Shown here one piece after another: positions 22,301 to 32,097 of a stretch of 64,000 bases of DNA. The translations under genes and the position numbers were made by a program. This stretch comes from Gonocerus acuteangulatus. Lineage: Eukaryota; Arthropoda; Insecta; Hemiptera; Coreidae. The DNA is taken from positions 123,987,896 to 124,051,895 of the forward strand of contig OX328123.1 of NCBI GenBank assembly GCA_946811695.1, in the 5' to 3' direction. The notes beneath the pieces were generated by a model. It was not told the origin of the DNA, made no database searches, and worked only from the letters and a program-made list of their open reading frames with translations. Every line of letters begins with the position of its first letter. Position 1 is the first letter of the stretch.

Positions 22301-23033
22301 GCAAATATTTAAACAAAAGCTCCCAAACACTGCAAGCATTTATACGGCAGAATTGCAAGCAATCCTATTAGCTTTATCAAACGTTGATACAATAAATTGC
22401 TCAAAGATCCAATTATTTTCAGACTCACTCAGTTCATTGCTCTCTTTTAACAATATGTACAGCACACATGCCATTGTCAAACAAATATACAATCAACTCT
22501 ACAGACTACAAGAACAAAACATATCCATCACAATGATCTGGCTACCCGGACATACAAATATCACAGAAAGTACGACAGTCGACATTCAAGCAAAATTGGC
22601 TACAAGAAAACAGAATATTGACATAGAAAACGTAACTATACAAGACATAAAAAAAGAACTAGTTGATACTATACAAGAAACTTGGCAAGAATACTGGACA
22701 AACATACAAAACAACAAACTCAGAGAAATCAAAAATACTATATACGAATGGAGCTCTAGTAGCCGAAGAAACAGACGAGAAGAGGTTATACTATGTAGAC
22801 TACGCATAGGACACACTTTACTAACTCACTCTTATTTAATGACAAATAAAGAACAACCCATTTGCAGACAGTGTAACGTTCCAATGACAATAAAACACTT
22901 ACTAACGGAATGCAGAATACTTGAACAACTAAAACTACCTTACAACTTACAGGAACTACTGACAGAGGGTAGCCCCTTCATCAACGATATATTTACATTT
23001 TTAAAACAACACAACCTACACACAAAAATTTGA
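19365..23033 (+). CDS. LINE ORF2: endonuclease, reverse transcriptase, RNase H
   Basis: 1222 codons with no interruption. The ATG at 19365 opens directly on the endonuclease fold (LQWNING). Endonuclease is about residues 1-215, with QETH (Glu34), SDVNAENLMWG (Asp131, Asn133) and HGSDHFPI (Asp206, His207). The usual 'GDFN' reads SDVN, so the Asp and Asn are kept. RT is about 400-800, with YRPISLTSCISKLFE, LDIQKAYDTVW, GVPQGGVLSPTLF and YADDLLIY (664-667). RNase H is about 955-1090, with FTDGS (Asp963), AELQAI (Glu996) and FSDSLSS (Asp1020), then GHTN and VDIQAK. A C-terminal CX2C...HX4C motif begins near Cys1167. All catalytic residues seem present, so the protein could be active; it would nick the target, prime and copy LINE RNA. 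It lies 307 bp after ORF1, so translation is probably by reinitiation or an internal mechanism. Confidence 0.94.
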   Translation: MSVLQWNINGVHRRIGELKLLLQDTDIHIIALQETHLKHGKNFSIHGFTIYRNDYVLGLKACGGVAVCVRDNIYSEPLRLLTTIQAVAAVVYLPFRLTVCSVYLPPGEPIDVHALTDLISQLPSPILFLSDVNAENLMWGAKNTNHRGNHIQSIFDNTDLIPLNTNEPTHLCSRTGLLSHIDVSAASASVFSRFSWAVSQDSHGSDHFPILVNYSPPIILFNSPPKYNTKKANWDSYQNYILEQINNRHKRLQTVEDMTNIIKEAAELSIPKTSNHYKKCPVPWWNEECREAIKNRKKALRLFCRNPSDELLQNYKKLKAKAQWVVKRSKKTCWTEYVSSINKFSSIRDIWSKVNKIQHKKYNSPVTGLFHNNNIETNILSISNILGNHFSTISSDGNYKNEFRNHKQTIEKTPLPILPKYKHPLNEPFTLNELTQTLKSLKPSSSGPDSITNDMLKHLPTQGLNLLLDSLNGMYENCTYPDIWNSSIVIPILKPGKDKKLPSNYRPISLTSCISKLFERMLNKRLLWFLEKNKLMTEFQCGFRPGHSTMHHIARLENDILNAFLNTEYLIAVSLDIQKAYDTVWKRLIIQQLKEWNIEGNILCFINNYISNRNFRVRVGAELSDKFQQQNGVPQGGVLSPTLFAIAINSVTTYIPTGTSYCLYADDLLIYNSSKSFHETHDNIQQAIHKLESWSSSTGFTLSQEKSKCILFTKKKDRPNPTITLYGNNLTNAENIKFLGLTFDKKLTWLPHIKELVTRCKKSINLLKVLSNTKWGADRSLMLTFYRAYTRSLLDYGCIAYSSASQTTLKQLDSIHNAGIRLATGAYRSSPTVSIYVESGELPLELRREILGLNFFKKSQCLNKPCVNCFLDNQYHDLYNRKRPKQKPLIIRLSENRQTRHIRQAPTHRNEILTFPPWELKNFSINLSLSKMKKTDPLSTTFYKTLFTSIKIQNADNLNIFTDGSKTKSGTGSAAVIGSQIFKQKLPNTASIYTAELQAILLALSNVDTINCSKIQLFSDSLSSLLSFNNMYSTHAIVKQIYNQLYRLQEQNISITMIWLPGHTNITESTTVDIQAKLATRKQNIDIENVTIQDIKKELVDTIQETWQEYWTNIQNNKLREIKNTIYEWSSSSRRNRREEVILCRLRIGHTLLTHSYLMTNKEQPICRQCNVPMTIKHLLTECRILEQLKLPYNLQELLTEGSPFINDIFTFLKQHNLHTKI

Positions 23034-23088
23034 TTCCAGGAAAAAAATTTAGATAATATTTCGAGGGTATAATAATAATCTGATTTCA

Positions 23089-23092
<4 letters not shown>

Positions 23093-23136
<44 letters not shown>
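23093..23136. repeat. Poly(T) tract within the LINE 3' UTR
   Basis: Over 40 consecutive T residues between the ORF2 stop and the terminal hairpin. It may be an inserted minus-strand A tail of another retroposon; flanking TSDs are not clear. Confidence 0.8.
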
Positions 23137-23138
<2 letters not shown>

Positions 23139-23340
23139 ATTAATGAATGTTAGTAGTTTAGTCATATGTATGTATATATATGTATATATAAGTCATATGT
23201 ATGTAAATATAATATCTATATAGTAATAAGCAATACTGTAAATAATGTTAGCTCCTATTTCTTGTTCTTAACACTTTTGTAATATTTAGTTCCATAAATT
23301 TCTACTTTTGTGTATTGTATATTTTGTTTTGTAACTGAAA

Positions 23341-23371
23341 AAGAGCAAGTCACCTTCGTTGCGAAGCTCTT
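23341..23371 (+). other. LINE 3'-terminal hairpin
   Basis: AAGAGC (23341-23346) pairs with GCTCTT (23366-23371), with a nested CTTCG/CGAAG stem. It is followed by AAAATAAATAAA. Its place right before the tail suggests an RT recognition hairpin, as in LINEs with structured 3' ends. Confidence 0.6.
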
Positions 23372-23416
23372 AAAATAAATAAATAAATAAATTCTCTGGG
23401 TCAAGATGAAAGTCAT

Positions 23417-23690
23417 TCATCTCGCCAACTGGTTTGGCATTTCTGCTTCTCTCAGTGAGGGGCCTGAGTTCAAATCCCGAGCAAGCACTAAACATTTTTA
23501 TCTTTTTATACTTTATCTAGTGTCTTCGTTCACGGGTTGAATTCTGCACTCTGACCGCCCCTAGGCCAACTCAGCCTTTAATTTATTTAATAATGGGTGC
23601 CAGCAAAGGGGAAAATCAGGCGGCCGGGCATAGAACTCATTACACTATCTCTCTTGGAATGACACTAACATCCCTTGGAAAGAAACGAGT
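23417..23690 (+). mobile_element. Possible tRNA-derived SINE, different family
   Basis: A tRNA-sized head (about 23417-23490) has a good B box, GAGTTCAAATCCCG, and a weak A box (CTGGTTTGGCATTTCTGC). It is followed by a body with GGGTGCCAGCAAAGGGG and GGCGGCCGGGC. It lacks the GGCGC tail of the other SINEs here. It begins 14 bp after the LINE target duplication, so the LINE landed next to it. Ends are uncertain. Confidence 0.5.
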
Positions 23691-24029
23691 TTTTATGCTA
23701 CTGAACTTTGGAAGAACAGTTTGTTTAAATTAGAAGAAAAAACGCAGACTCCCCGGCCACTGATATATGATAAAATTTGAACAGATTTTGTTGGCGCAAT
23801 AGAAAAAAAAAATCGGGAAAAATCTAGATATTTATTCTGGCTCTTAATATCACACGAATTAACTCAGACTTCGACGAATGAACAAAAAAAAATGTAATAA
23901 AAGCCTTTTATTTTTATTTTAACTTTCTTCCTCTACTCGAGTAGAGTCATTGGCAGGTCGATGAATTTATTTCTACTTGTAATTTATTATCTTACAAAAG
24001 TCAATTACCTTTTGTGTAGGTAGTCCATT

Positions 24030-24465
24030 AGTGCTTACTCAAGCCTCTTCGAGGTTCTCTTTCTTTATGCAAAACAGGACGGTGGAGTAGGATATGTTGA
24101 ACAGTAAAGAAGGCATGGCAAGTGTCGCATGTCGGTGGATATAAGCCTTGTAGTAAGTGGGTATAGGTAAATTTGATGTGGCCAATCCGCAGTCTTGTGA
24201 GCAGCATTTAATTTTCCTTGTTTTGCCGGTATGGCGTTGTATCCTGTTCAATTTTCCTAATATGATTATTTAGTTTTAACCAATCTTGAGTCCACTGGGA
24301 TAGTAATTTATTCTTGACATAATATTTTACGTCTGGAGCAGGGGCTTCTTCAATAAAAATGATCCCTTCAACCTGATATCGGAATGAGTTTGTCTCCTCG
24401 TCTGCATTCTGTTCAAACCAATAAAAACCATGATTCCAGGTAATAATAGTTAAAGTAAAATCCAA
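24030..24465 (-). pseudogene. LINE ORF2 C-terminal fossil
   Basis: On the minus strand, pieces in shifting frames give a linker typical of the region after RNase H (VKYYVKNKLLSQWTQDW), then LLTRLRIGHIKFTYTHLL. CDTCHAFFTVQHILLH follows, corresponding to the zinc-binding tail (CRQCNVPMTIKHLLTEC in the intact LINE). The RIGH motif and zinc tail identify an EN-RT-RNase H or Jockey-type LINE; at least one frameshift near 24210-24240 separates the parts. RT and endonuclease are absent. Confidence 0.7.
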
Positions 24466-24732
24466 AGAAACGTATTTCCTAGCGATGTAATTAAATTTTC
24501 GTAAATGTTTCAGCGCCTGACTTAACTATTTTGAATTTTAATATAGCAAAGGCGGTGTCTCAAGGGGTCAAAATCAGTTGTATACAATATCCTCGGCTTC
24601 ATGTGTAATATGCATCGTGAGATGGAATCCTGCAAAATATTTTGTCCAAAAGAACAAAATCCAGTTTCAAGAACTTCAAACGGAAAAATGTTAAAATTGA
24701 TTCTTTGACGTTGTATACATACCTATCTGAGT

Positions 24733-24785
24733 GGCTTAAAAACATGATAAAATGTTAATCGCCACTAAATCCTGATCCTAATCCT
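24733..24785 (+). mobile_element. 53-bp mini-retroposon with 15-bp TSD
   Basis: Perfect direct repeat CATACCTATCTGAGT at 24718-24732 and 24786-24800 encloses exactly 53 bp. The insert nearly matches 17239-17291 (3 differences). It can fold as a GGC(G)...CGCC hairpin followed by ACTAAATCCT-GATCC-TAATCCT. The perfect TSD shows target-primed type insertion of just this unit. Confidence 0.8.
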
Positions 24786-24809
24786 CATACCTATCTGAGT
24801 ATAATCCAG

Positions 24810-25780
24810 TTCAATAGATTTAATTTTTATTGTTTTTTTTTTGTCAGCTAAATAATATTTATTTATGATGTATATTATTAATATAGACATGTCATGAGTG
24901 CATTTATGATGAATATTATTAATAATAGTCAAATGTATAATTTAATAATGTAATGTGTAAATGGGGCTGCAATAACAAATACAATTTGCATTGCAGCTTC
25001 CAGTTGTTTCTAACAACTTATTCCTGTTTGCTGAACATGTAACTTCTTCTAAGTGCAATTCATTGGATGTCTAACGACTGTAGGGTCACAAATATCAGAG
25101 CCAGTTTAAGATCCCTGCCTTGAATATATGCTAATGCATTCAATGGGGATTTGTGTCTAGGATCGGACTTGGAGGAGAGGACTGGTCTAGTGTAGTAAGT
25201 TAGACCCAGTACTGACTAGCAATAAGATTGCTGGACACCTAAGGTACAAGACTGCCAAGCAATTCAATACTCTACGTGCTCGGTAACGTCAATTGGCTTA
25301 TTCATATTACTGAATCTTCGTTATTAGGTGGTATATAGGGATTTTGTTCTTATGGTAGTAGTTCTTCAGACAAACAAGCAGACCATGTTTCTCAGATAGG
25401 GGATGTATCACCCCACACGAACCAAAGACCAACTAATATCAGTTCTATCGCCTTAATATCACAGATAATATCATAAGTATCACGCAATCCAGCCTTTTAG
25501 TTTTCAACTACTCTATTTATTGCTTCGTTCCGACATGTTTAGAGCCTCTTTCTTGTCCCTTCAGGAGTACTTCTAGCTAGAAAGTCCTCCCATGCTGGCG
25601 TAAGACGTTTTTATTTTACGCAAGGCTCCACAGTGAGTACACGGTGAAGAAAGGTCTTTCTAACAAGAATTGACTCTAAAGAAGGCACGAATCATGTCGG
25701 GTGTAAATAATAAATAAAGCAGCTGGAAAGAAATGGTGACTACTATACCGACCCCTAGCATCAAAAATAAAAATCAATTT
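24810..25780. other. No recognised gene
   Basis: A short diverged AT-rich tandem motif at 24845-24945 (TTTATGATG-ATATTATTAATA). The rest has no recognisable coding or repeat signature. Confidence 0.5.
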
Positions 25781-25783
25781 GTC

Positions 25784-25790
25784 CCACACA

Positions 25791-25883
<93 letters not shown>
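25784..25883. repeat. Compound (CA)n(TA)n microsatellite
   Basis: About 60 bp of CA repeat leads directly into about 40 bp of TA repeat. Confidence 0.95.
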
Positions 25884-25887
<4 letters not shown>

Positions 25888-25889
25888 CG

Positions 25890-27710
25890 ACGCAAAATAT
25901 TAACTATTTATATTCCAAGATATTCAAATATTACTACAAATAACAACGTTTTTGTAAAAGTGCTAAGGGGCCCGAGTTCTTGCGAGAATTTTTTTATTGG
26001 AAGGAGGATCTCATACTTGTAAAGAGCTCAATCCAAGTGAACTTTAAAATATGCCAAGTAAATTTGCTGCATGATCTAAGGGCTGATCAATTTAACAAAG
26101 CAGGTTTTTCCCCCACGGCTTCTAAAAGGAAATAAATAAACCTATAATTTCTTCTTTTCTTTTTTTTTTTGCGATTTAATCAAACGGGTCATTGATTAAT
26201 GTAATATCTAGACAAAATATTCAAACTTTAAGTTACTGCAAACACAGGAAAAAATTTAAATCAACTAATCAAGGAAAATAAAATAATTTTTTGTAAATTA
26301 AATTTACCTAATAATGATAAAATCAAAGTAAAGAAAACTATAATTAATTAAAATGTTTCATATTTTAATATTTGTATTTTTTCTTATTAATTTAGAGAAC
26401 TGTATTTTATTAAAGAGATCGGTAACTCTCTAGAATCTCAGAACTCCATGGCTCAATTCATAGTTATCTCCAAGTATATCACAGAGAGGACATAAACTTA
26501 CAGAAAAATGCAAATATTGATTTTTCTCGGTCGTTCGTTAAATTTGGTCAGCTAAAAAAGAAAAGAAATATAGACGTTTTATCATTTTTATGGGCTGTTT
26601 TTGTTACACAATTATTAAAACGTCCTCGATGCAACATCTCCAAGGCATTACATCAAGAGACAGCCCTGACCGTATACCTTAATCTCTAGCTCTTTGTATG
26701 AATCCGAATAGGCAGAGAAATAACCTTTCACCAGATAAGCTTCGCTTTCAATTCATAAAAGTAGGAGGGATTGCCTCCAATGGGGAGGGAAGAAACGTCC
26801 TAAAACGTTTAATAATATATACATTCATTCCCAGTCCATTACTATTATTCATATAATTAAAATAATCGTGGTATTATGAGTATAATTCATTAGAACCAAA
26901 GTAATTCATAATTAGCTCTTCGTCTGACACTATTTCCACAGAGAACCTTACGTTTCTCCCACATAAGTAAACCTTCCGATTTTTTTTTTTTTTTTTTGGT
27001 AGAATGCACTCCGTGGGAAATGGAAACAGGCTTTGACCTCCCTAGTAATTACATCTTACTGTTCTAGTAAAAACAATTCACAATAGTTAGGTGACCTTAC
27101 AATTAAGATAACCTACTCACATAAGCTAATGCCTAATACAAAATTATTTAATAATTCTTTATTTCTTTAATAGATATTAATTTTTCCATATTGTGGGTAT
27201 ATAAATAAAACATAGAACATAAAATCAGCTAGACTCAATTATAATTTCATATATATATATGCAAATACGAATGATGATCTATAAGGTAAAGGGACTGATG
27301 AGAATCTATAAAATGCAAGGGATTAACTCCAATTAATAAAATTTAAGAAGACAGTAACATTATTTGAAATTACATTATTTGAACCTTCCAAATGTTTATA
27401 TTCGATTCTTATTCCGACATTTTGGACCTTATTGTCCTATTGAGGTATTGCATTCAGAAATTATAAAGAATATGATGCTTAAAAAAATGTATAATTAGAG
27501 AATAAGAAGACAAGGTAAATGTCTAAATTCCTTTTGAACTCCAAGGTCTATCATTATCAAGTTGACAAAATAATAAAATAAACTAATAACGACTCTCATA
27601 ATTTATGTATTTATTAAGAGACCTTTCATTGTGGTTTGTTTTTGTTATTGAACGACAAAACGTTTTGTTTACAAGCTAATGTATAGAAATCATATCAAAA
27701 ACAAAATCAT
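25890..27710. other. No recognised gene
   Basis: AT-rich DNA with short T runs (26160, 26979). No open frame, SINE box or long inverted repeat is visible. Confidence 0.5.
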
Positions 27711-27714
27711 TTAA

Positions 27715-27932
27715 CACTAGATTTACCAGACCAGTCATTTTGACTGGTCGTGCAATTTCAATTCATAATTCCTACTACATATAACATTTGGTTTCCTAAA
27801 TGATGTTATGACTTTTGTAGCTATAAGTAGAGAATACATTTAATGACCTTAATGTTACTTTATACATAATATAAACAAATATATTTTCTGTTATTGACAT
27901 TTATACCAGTACCAGGTCTGGTAAATCTAGTG
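27715..27932. mobile_element. 218-bp MITE, possibly piggyBac-related
   Basis: Perfect 18-bp terminal inverted repeats: CACTAGATTTACCAGACC (27715-27732) and its reverse complement (27915-27932). A subterminal palindrome GACCAGTCA/TGACTGGTC sits just inside the left end. The left flank is TTAA, as for piggyBac insertions, but the right flank is TCAC, so the family link is tentative. No coding capacity. Confidence 0.8.
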
Positions 27933-28464
27933 TCACCTACAATGCTGGAGCTATCTCTTGCTTTCTACCACTTAACATGATGACATGGATCTTTGCATCT
28001 TATGAATGGAATGTAGGTATTCCTTCTTAACGGCTAGTTCTATTCATTCACATTGAAACAATAAAGACCATGCATTATTCATAACAAAATAAACACGATT
28101 TCGATTAATTCCTCGATGCATCTTTCCTTCCGGGATTTTCTCCGGTGGTCCCGTCAGTGTTTAATTCAGGAATTTTTTTTCTGCTTCGAAACTTGCAACG
28201 CCTTTTATTATCCGCTGATGGATAAAAGGCGGGATTTATAAACCAGCCTTTTATTATCTATCAGCGAATTGTAAACTTCTTTTACAAAATGTAATCAAAA
28301 TCAGATCATTTTTGGTTTGTAGGGTTCAGATAGAGTTTAAAGGCGATAACTGCTAGATTATCACCGTGCTATAACTATACTAGTATAATCCTTAGCTGAA
28401 TAAAGTTTATAAGGTTGCACTTAAAACGCTAATATTTCTGATATTGTATTTTCCCCCCATTAAT

Positions 28465-29395
28465 TCATGTTTATTTAAAATTTATAGTACAATAATTAAT
28501 TTTGCTGGCCTATGTATACATATAAGTGTAAAACAGTATATAGAAGGAGCCAAACATTATCGACACTTCCTAAGATATATCTTAACTTTTTATTTTTGGT
28601 GTTTTTAACCGCTGTTAGGGTAGCTGGTTACGGGGCCAAAGTCTCTTAAGCTTCCTGAGAAGGTCTTTAGGATGGGTCTGAGTGGAAAGGGAATGACCTC
28701 TAGGATTTGGGTGGGATGACAACTTGGAATGAAAGGTTAGGAATCGGCGAGATCGTTTACGAAGGGAATATTAAGGTCATTATGTAGGGTTTTGTTGGAG
28801 ACATAGAAGGGAGCATTGACTATTTTACGAAGGACTTTGGATTAGAATGCTAGTATTCGTTGTATGTTTGAGTGTTTTGCTGTTCCCCATAATTCGAGTC
28901 CGTAAGTCCAGATAGGTCTGATTATAGTTTTGTAAATAGTGAGTTTGTTTTGTGTTGTAAGCTTTGAAGTAGGGCCGAGTGGTCGTCGTAGGAGTCCATA
29001 TCTCCTGTTTAGCTCTTGTCTTTTCCACAAGTTACACCATCTCGACAGACTCAACGTACTCCTGCAATTGTTGGGAAGCTGTAGAGTGATCAGGGGAAAA
29101 GGCAAAGATGGCTATATCATCGGTGTAGGTCGTAATATGTGTAGTCGGATGGGTAGGGGGATATCTGCCTTGTACAGGAGGAACAGGACAGGACCTAGGA
29201 TGCTCCCTTGTGGAACGCCTAAGGATATGGGTCGTGAGGAGGACAATATAGTACCAGAGGTTGCTTGAAAGTAACGATTCGAGAGGTGGGATTAAAGGAT
29301 GAGGTAGTATGTGTGATGTGAAATACGCTTTACTTTGTATAACAACCCCGGGTGAAAAACTCGATCGAACACTTGGGCGACGTCGAGGAAGGCAC
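28465..29395 (-). pseudogene. Jockey-like LINE fossil, related to the 7.0-9.7 kb copy
   Basis: The minus strand encodes, in broken frames, KRQELNRRYGLLRRPLGP and IIRPIWTYGLELWG, as in the 7.2-9.7 kb element, and the 3' UTR also aligns (28465-28600). The RT core is interrupted near 29025, where TCTTTTCCA jumps to an upstream part of the gene, an internal deletion. The 5' end breaks at about 29395 and joins a family B repeat. Short ORFs here are fragments only. Confidence 0.82.
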
Positions 29396-29407
29396 TCGCA
29401 CAGTAGT

Positions 29408-29542
29408 TTTAGCGCGGTTCCCCCCTCCCTTCATAGGGAGAAACCCCGCTTATAAGGTTGATCTCATGAAACAATCCGGAAGTGCCGACTAGAAAATTTT
29501 GTGTTTCAGAACCCCTAGAGACCGAAAATGGCGGTGGTTCAA

Positions 29543-29589
<47 letters not shown>
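29408..29589 (+). repeat. Dispersed repeat family B, copy 4, with (TA)n
   Basis: TTTTAGCGCGGTTCCCCCC, then CGCTTATAAGG, CCGGAAGTGCCGACTAG and TTTCAGAACCCCTAGAG, followed by (TA)n at 29550-29589. It aligns with 3.05 kb over the whole length. Confidence 0.75.
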
Positions 29590-29592
<3 letters not shown>

Positions 29593-29599
29593 TTAATTG

Positions 29600-30535
29600 G
29601 ATATATACATGGTTCCAGAACGCATTATCAGAAGCATGAAACAGGGCGAAGCAGGCCAAAAAAAACTCACGAAGATGTTCCTTGCCAAATGAAGCTGACC
29701 GTCAATAAAACCGCAATAGCAAGGCCACGAAGATGCTATTGCTGGTTGACTGCCTTCGATCTACCACTGTTTGCCCTCTCTTGCGGACTGCTGCACATTT
29801 CTAGCTGATGGTTGATGCTTTCATTAGCAGGGCCCTGACATCAATACAGAATATTAGAAATATCGCTAATTAGAGAGAGAAGAGAAGGAACCATTAAGAA
29901 TGGTTCCCTGCGTTTTCTCGCTGGAATGAAAATATAGATAACAAAGATTTGGTTTATTTATCCTTACTCTTCATAGAACATTTAGAAACTTTATATACTT
30001 CATCAATTATTAATTTTCTCAGCTTCTACAGTTTACAAAACGAGATTATGGAAAAAAAACTTCCGATTCACAGAAAAAGTGTCATATTAGCGGGTTTCCA
30101 TCCATATTCCTAGTATCATTAGTAAAACAATAAATTCTACTAACGAACAGTTGGGTACTGATCTTTTGTGAAAAATACAATATGAAATCTCAAAGAGAAG
30201 GAATATTTTAGGCCCACAACAGGAAACTAAACGGAAATTACTCCATCCTCTTTCACAAGGTCCACTCTTGGAAACACTATAACTAATTCTTATTATCTTA
30301 TTTAATTCTTATCTTCTGATTCTTATTTTATTACCTTGTTTCACTAAAATACTCCTTCCATCTTCTGGAAATTAAACCTATTTCCGAATGGATGATAAGC
30401 ACGATGTGTATCTTGCAACCCAACATAATTGGGCAGCCCCATTTTATTTATTTTTTTAAATAAAGTTTTCTCTCTCAAATGCAATTAAAGAAACATTAAA
30501 AAGTGAGGCACTCAGAGAAAACCCCCGTTCAAAAG
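29600..30535. other. No recognised gene
   Basis: Mixed sequence. Open frames are short and show no conserved motif. Confidence 0.5.
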
Positions 30536-30539
30536 AGCA

Positions 30540-30636
30540 AAGCTAAAAAGTTCGAAGTTTTAAGCACTTCACGACATTTTTTGTAGACAATTTAGTATGA
30601 TATCCAGTGCTAACCTTTTTCCCAAACGTTTTCGAG

Positions 30637-30735
<99 letters not shown>

Positions 30736-31000
30736 TGATACTTCCTTTACTCTAAACGCAACTGAAATTTAAATATCTTAGTTTACATGATTCAAACTAA
30801 GATATTGAAGCAAATTTCATCTGAATCAGTCGTTTTGACAACCCAAGCTTAAAAAAGTTTGAAAACAAGTGGTCATCATTCTTTTCCTACATTAGTAAAC
30901 TTAAAAAAGCGTGTCAAAACATTTTTTTACGTAATTTCATCATGTTCGTACCATTTTTTAGCCAAAGAGAGATTCTCACTGACTGAATATATATATGAAA
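30540..31000 (+). repeat. Family D repeat, split by (TA)n
   Basis: First-half motif CGTTTTCGAGATATTTTA at about 30630, then a (TA)n expansion (30643-30733), then second-half motifs including AATTTCATCATGTTCGTACC. Same order as at 10.44-11.09 kb. Confidence 0.55.
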
Positions 31001-31012
31001 TATTGTTATTTT

Positions 31013-31078
31013 CGTGATTTATGGGATTTGAAACGCAAAATGTTCTAGTCCGGAGGTGAACCGCATAAGCGGATTGGT
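31013..31078 (-). repeat. Dispersed repeat family B fragment
   Basis: TTTTCGTGATTTATGGG with GAAACGCAAAATGTTCTAG and CCGCATAAGCGG, a short diverged reverse copy. Confidence 0.5.
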
Positions 31079-31089
31079 CACTCTTTGTT

Positions 31090-31316
31090 ACATTTTTTGG
31101 CGCTTCTGCATCTAGGCCAAAAGCGCCGGGTATCTATAGTTCTCTATAGGTTGCCATCCTAACGGAACATCCATGGTGCAAAATCAATTTTTTTTTTTTT
31201 TTTAACGAGCCCTGAAATAAAAAAAAAAAACTCTACCTTCTTTAGGCGGGACTCAAACCCCTTCCTCCCGCATGATAATCTGAGGCCTTAGCCACTGGAT
31301 CACGGCGAGATCCTGA
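31090..31316 (-). mobile_element. tRNA-derived SINE with full body and tail hairpin
   Basis: Minus strand: tRNA-like head with A box TGATCCAGTGGCTAAGG and B box GGTTTGAGTCC; body TTTCAGGGCTCG, A run, GCACCATGGATGTTCCG, GATGGCAACCTATAGA; tail stem-loop GGCGC...GCGCC at 31132-31094. From GGCAACC onward it aligns with the 5S-headed SINE at 14.0 kb. No clear TSD, so it is older. Confidence 0.82.
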
Positions 31317-31689
31317 AAAACACACTAAACTATACACAATTCTGTAATCTACAAATAATACCAAATACGGGTTCCTGTGCTCCATATCTAACCAACTCAA
31401 GAGCTAATACTTTGAAGGCAAGGCAACCATTGATCTTGAAAGATATTTGAAAGTAGTTCGGCCTAGGTGAATGAAACATGTAGCAAGTTCACTGAATAAG
31501 CACAAAATAGTTCCTGGTTTCCCTTTTTTTTACTAAGCTCGTCCATGAATGACTTTTACTTCCGAGAAAAAACATTTTAATCAAGGGCAGGCGAATTAAT
31601 TTATTCCTGTTTGAAGTACACAAAAATAACGGTAATCATTATAATTAAAACGAATTGTTTTCATTTGTGGAGCTGGTTAGTTATTAATG

Positions 31690-31990
31690 AAACCCATGCT
31701 GATGAATTTCAAAGATCGATATACAGGATGTATCGCAAGTATGTAGGTGACAGCGAGACATATGCTGTTCTTAAAATGATTCTTAAAAACCCAAGTTTTT
31801 TTTTTGTTTTTCTTTTTTTAGGAAACCCCCAATTTTCTTACCTTTTATCCGTTATTATACCACGGTACATTACTATTTTCAAATCTACATTAAATTTTCT
31901 TTTTTGAGCTGTTTTTTTTTAATTATTTTTGTTTGAAGAAGAAACTTAAAAATGCCTTCTTCAAATCGCAATAACTGGTCAAAACTTTTA
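31690..31990 (+). repeat. Dispersed repeat family F, copy 1
   Basis: Shares GATGTATCGCAAGTATG near its start, AGGAAACCCCCAATTTTC and a following ACATTAAATTTTC block with copies at 33.3-33.6 (reversed) and 45.9-46.2 kb. The best-preserved end reads TACAGGGTGTGTCACAG, a common terminus of arthropod DNA-transposon-derived repeats. The class is not established. Confidence 0.45.
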
Positions 31991-32097
31991 TATTAATAAA
32001 ACGATTCTAGTTAGCAACAAATTTTCTAGAGTCGCCATTTTTTTTTTTTTTTTTTTTTAAATCTGCAAAACTCAGTTTAGCGCCGAATTTTATAATC

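Larger units (their letters stand above)
17684..23391 (+). mobile_element. Full-length EN-RT-RNase H LINE with 12-bp TSD
   Basis: TSD TTCTCTGGGTCA is perfect at 17672-17683 and 23392-23403. The 5.7-kb element starts CAGTCGGTCTCCAGCC. It has a 5' UTR of about 270 bp, ORF1 (17954-19057 and probably a frameshifted tail), ORF2 (19365-23033), and a 3' UTR with a long poly(T) stretch (about 23093-23135). It ends in a hairpin and an (AAAT)n tail. The CAGTC start beside the TSD fits an initiator used by TATA-less internal promoters of I/Jockey/R1-type LINEs. Domain content (EN, RT, RNase H, C-terminal zinc motif) places it in the I superfamily or a near relative. It is the only complete autonomous-type element in the window. 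Confidence 0.92.

Noticed and set aside
24718..24800. TTAGG-type telomeric DNA because of CCTAATCCT
   Set aside because: Only two imperfect units; better explained as the tail of the 53-bp retroposon.
31611..31907. 98-codon open frame
   Set aside because: Overlaps dispersed repeat family F, is Phe-rich across T runs, and has no conserved motif.
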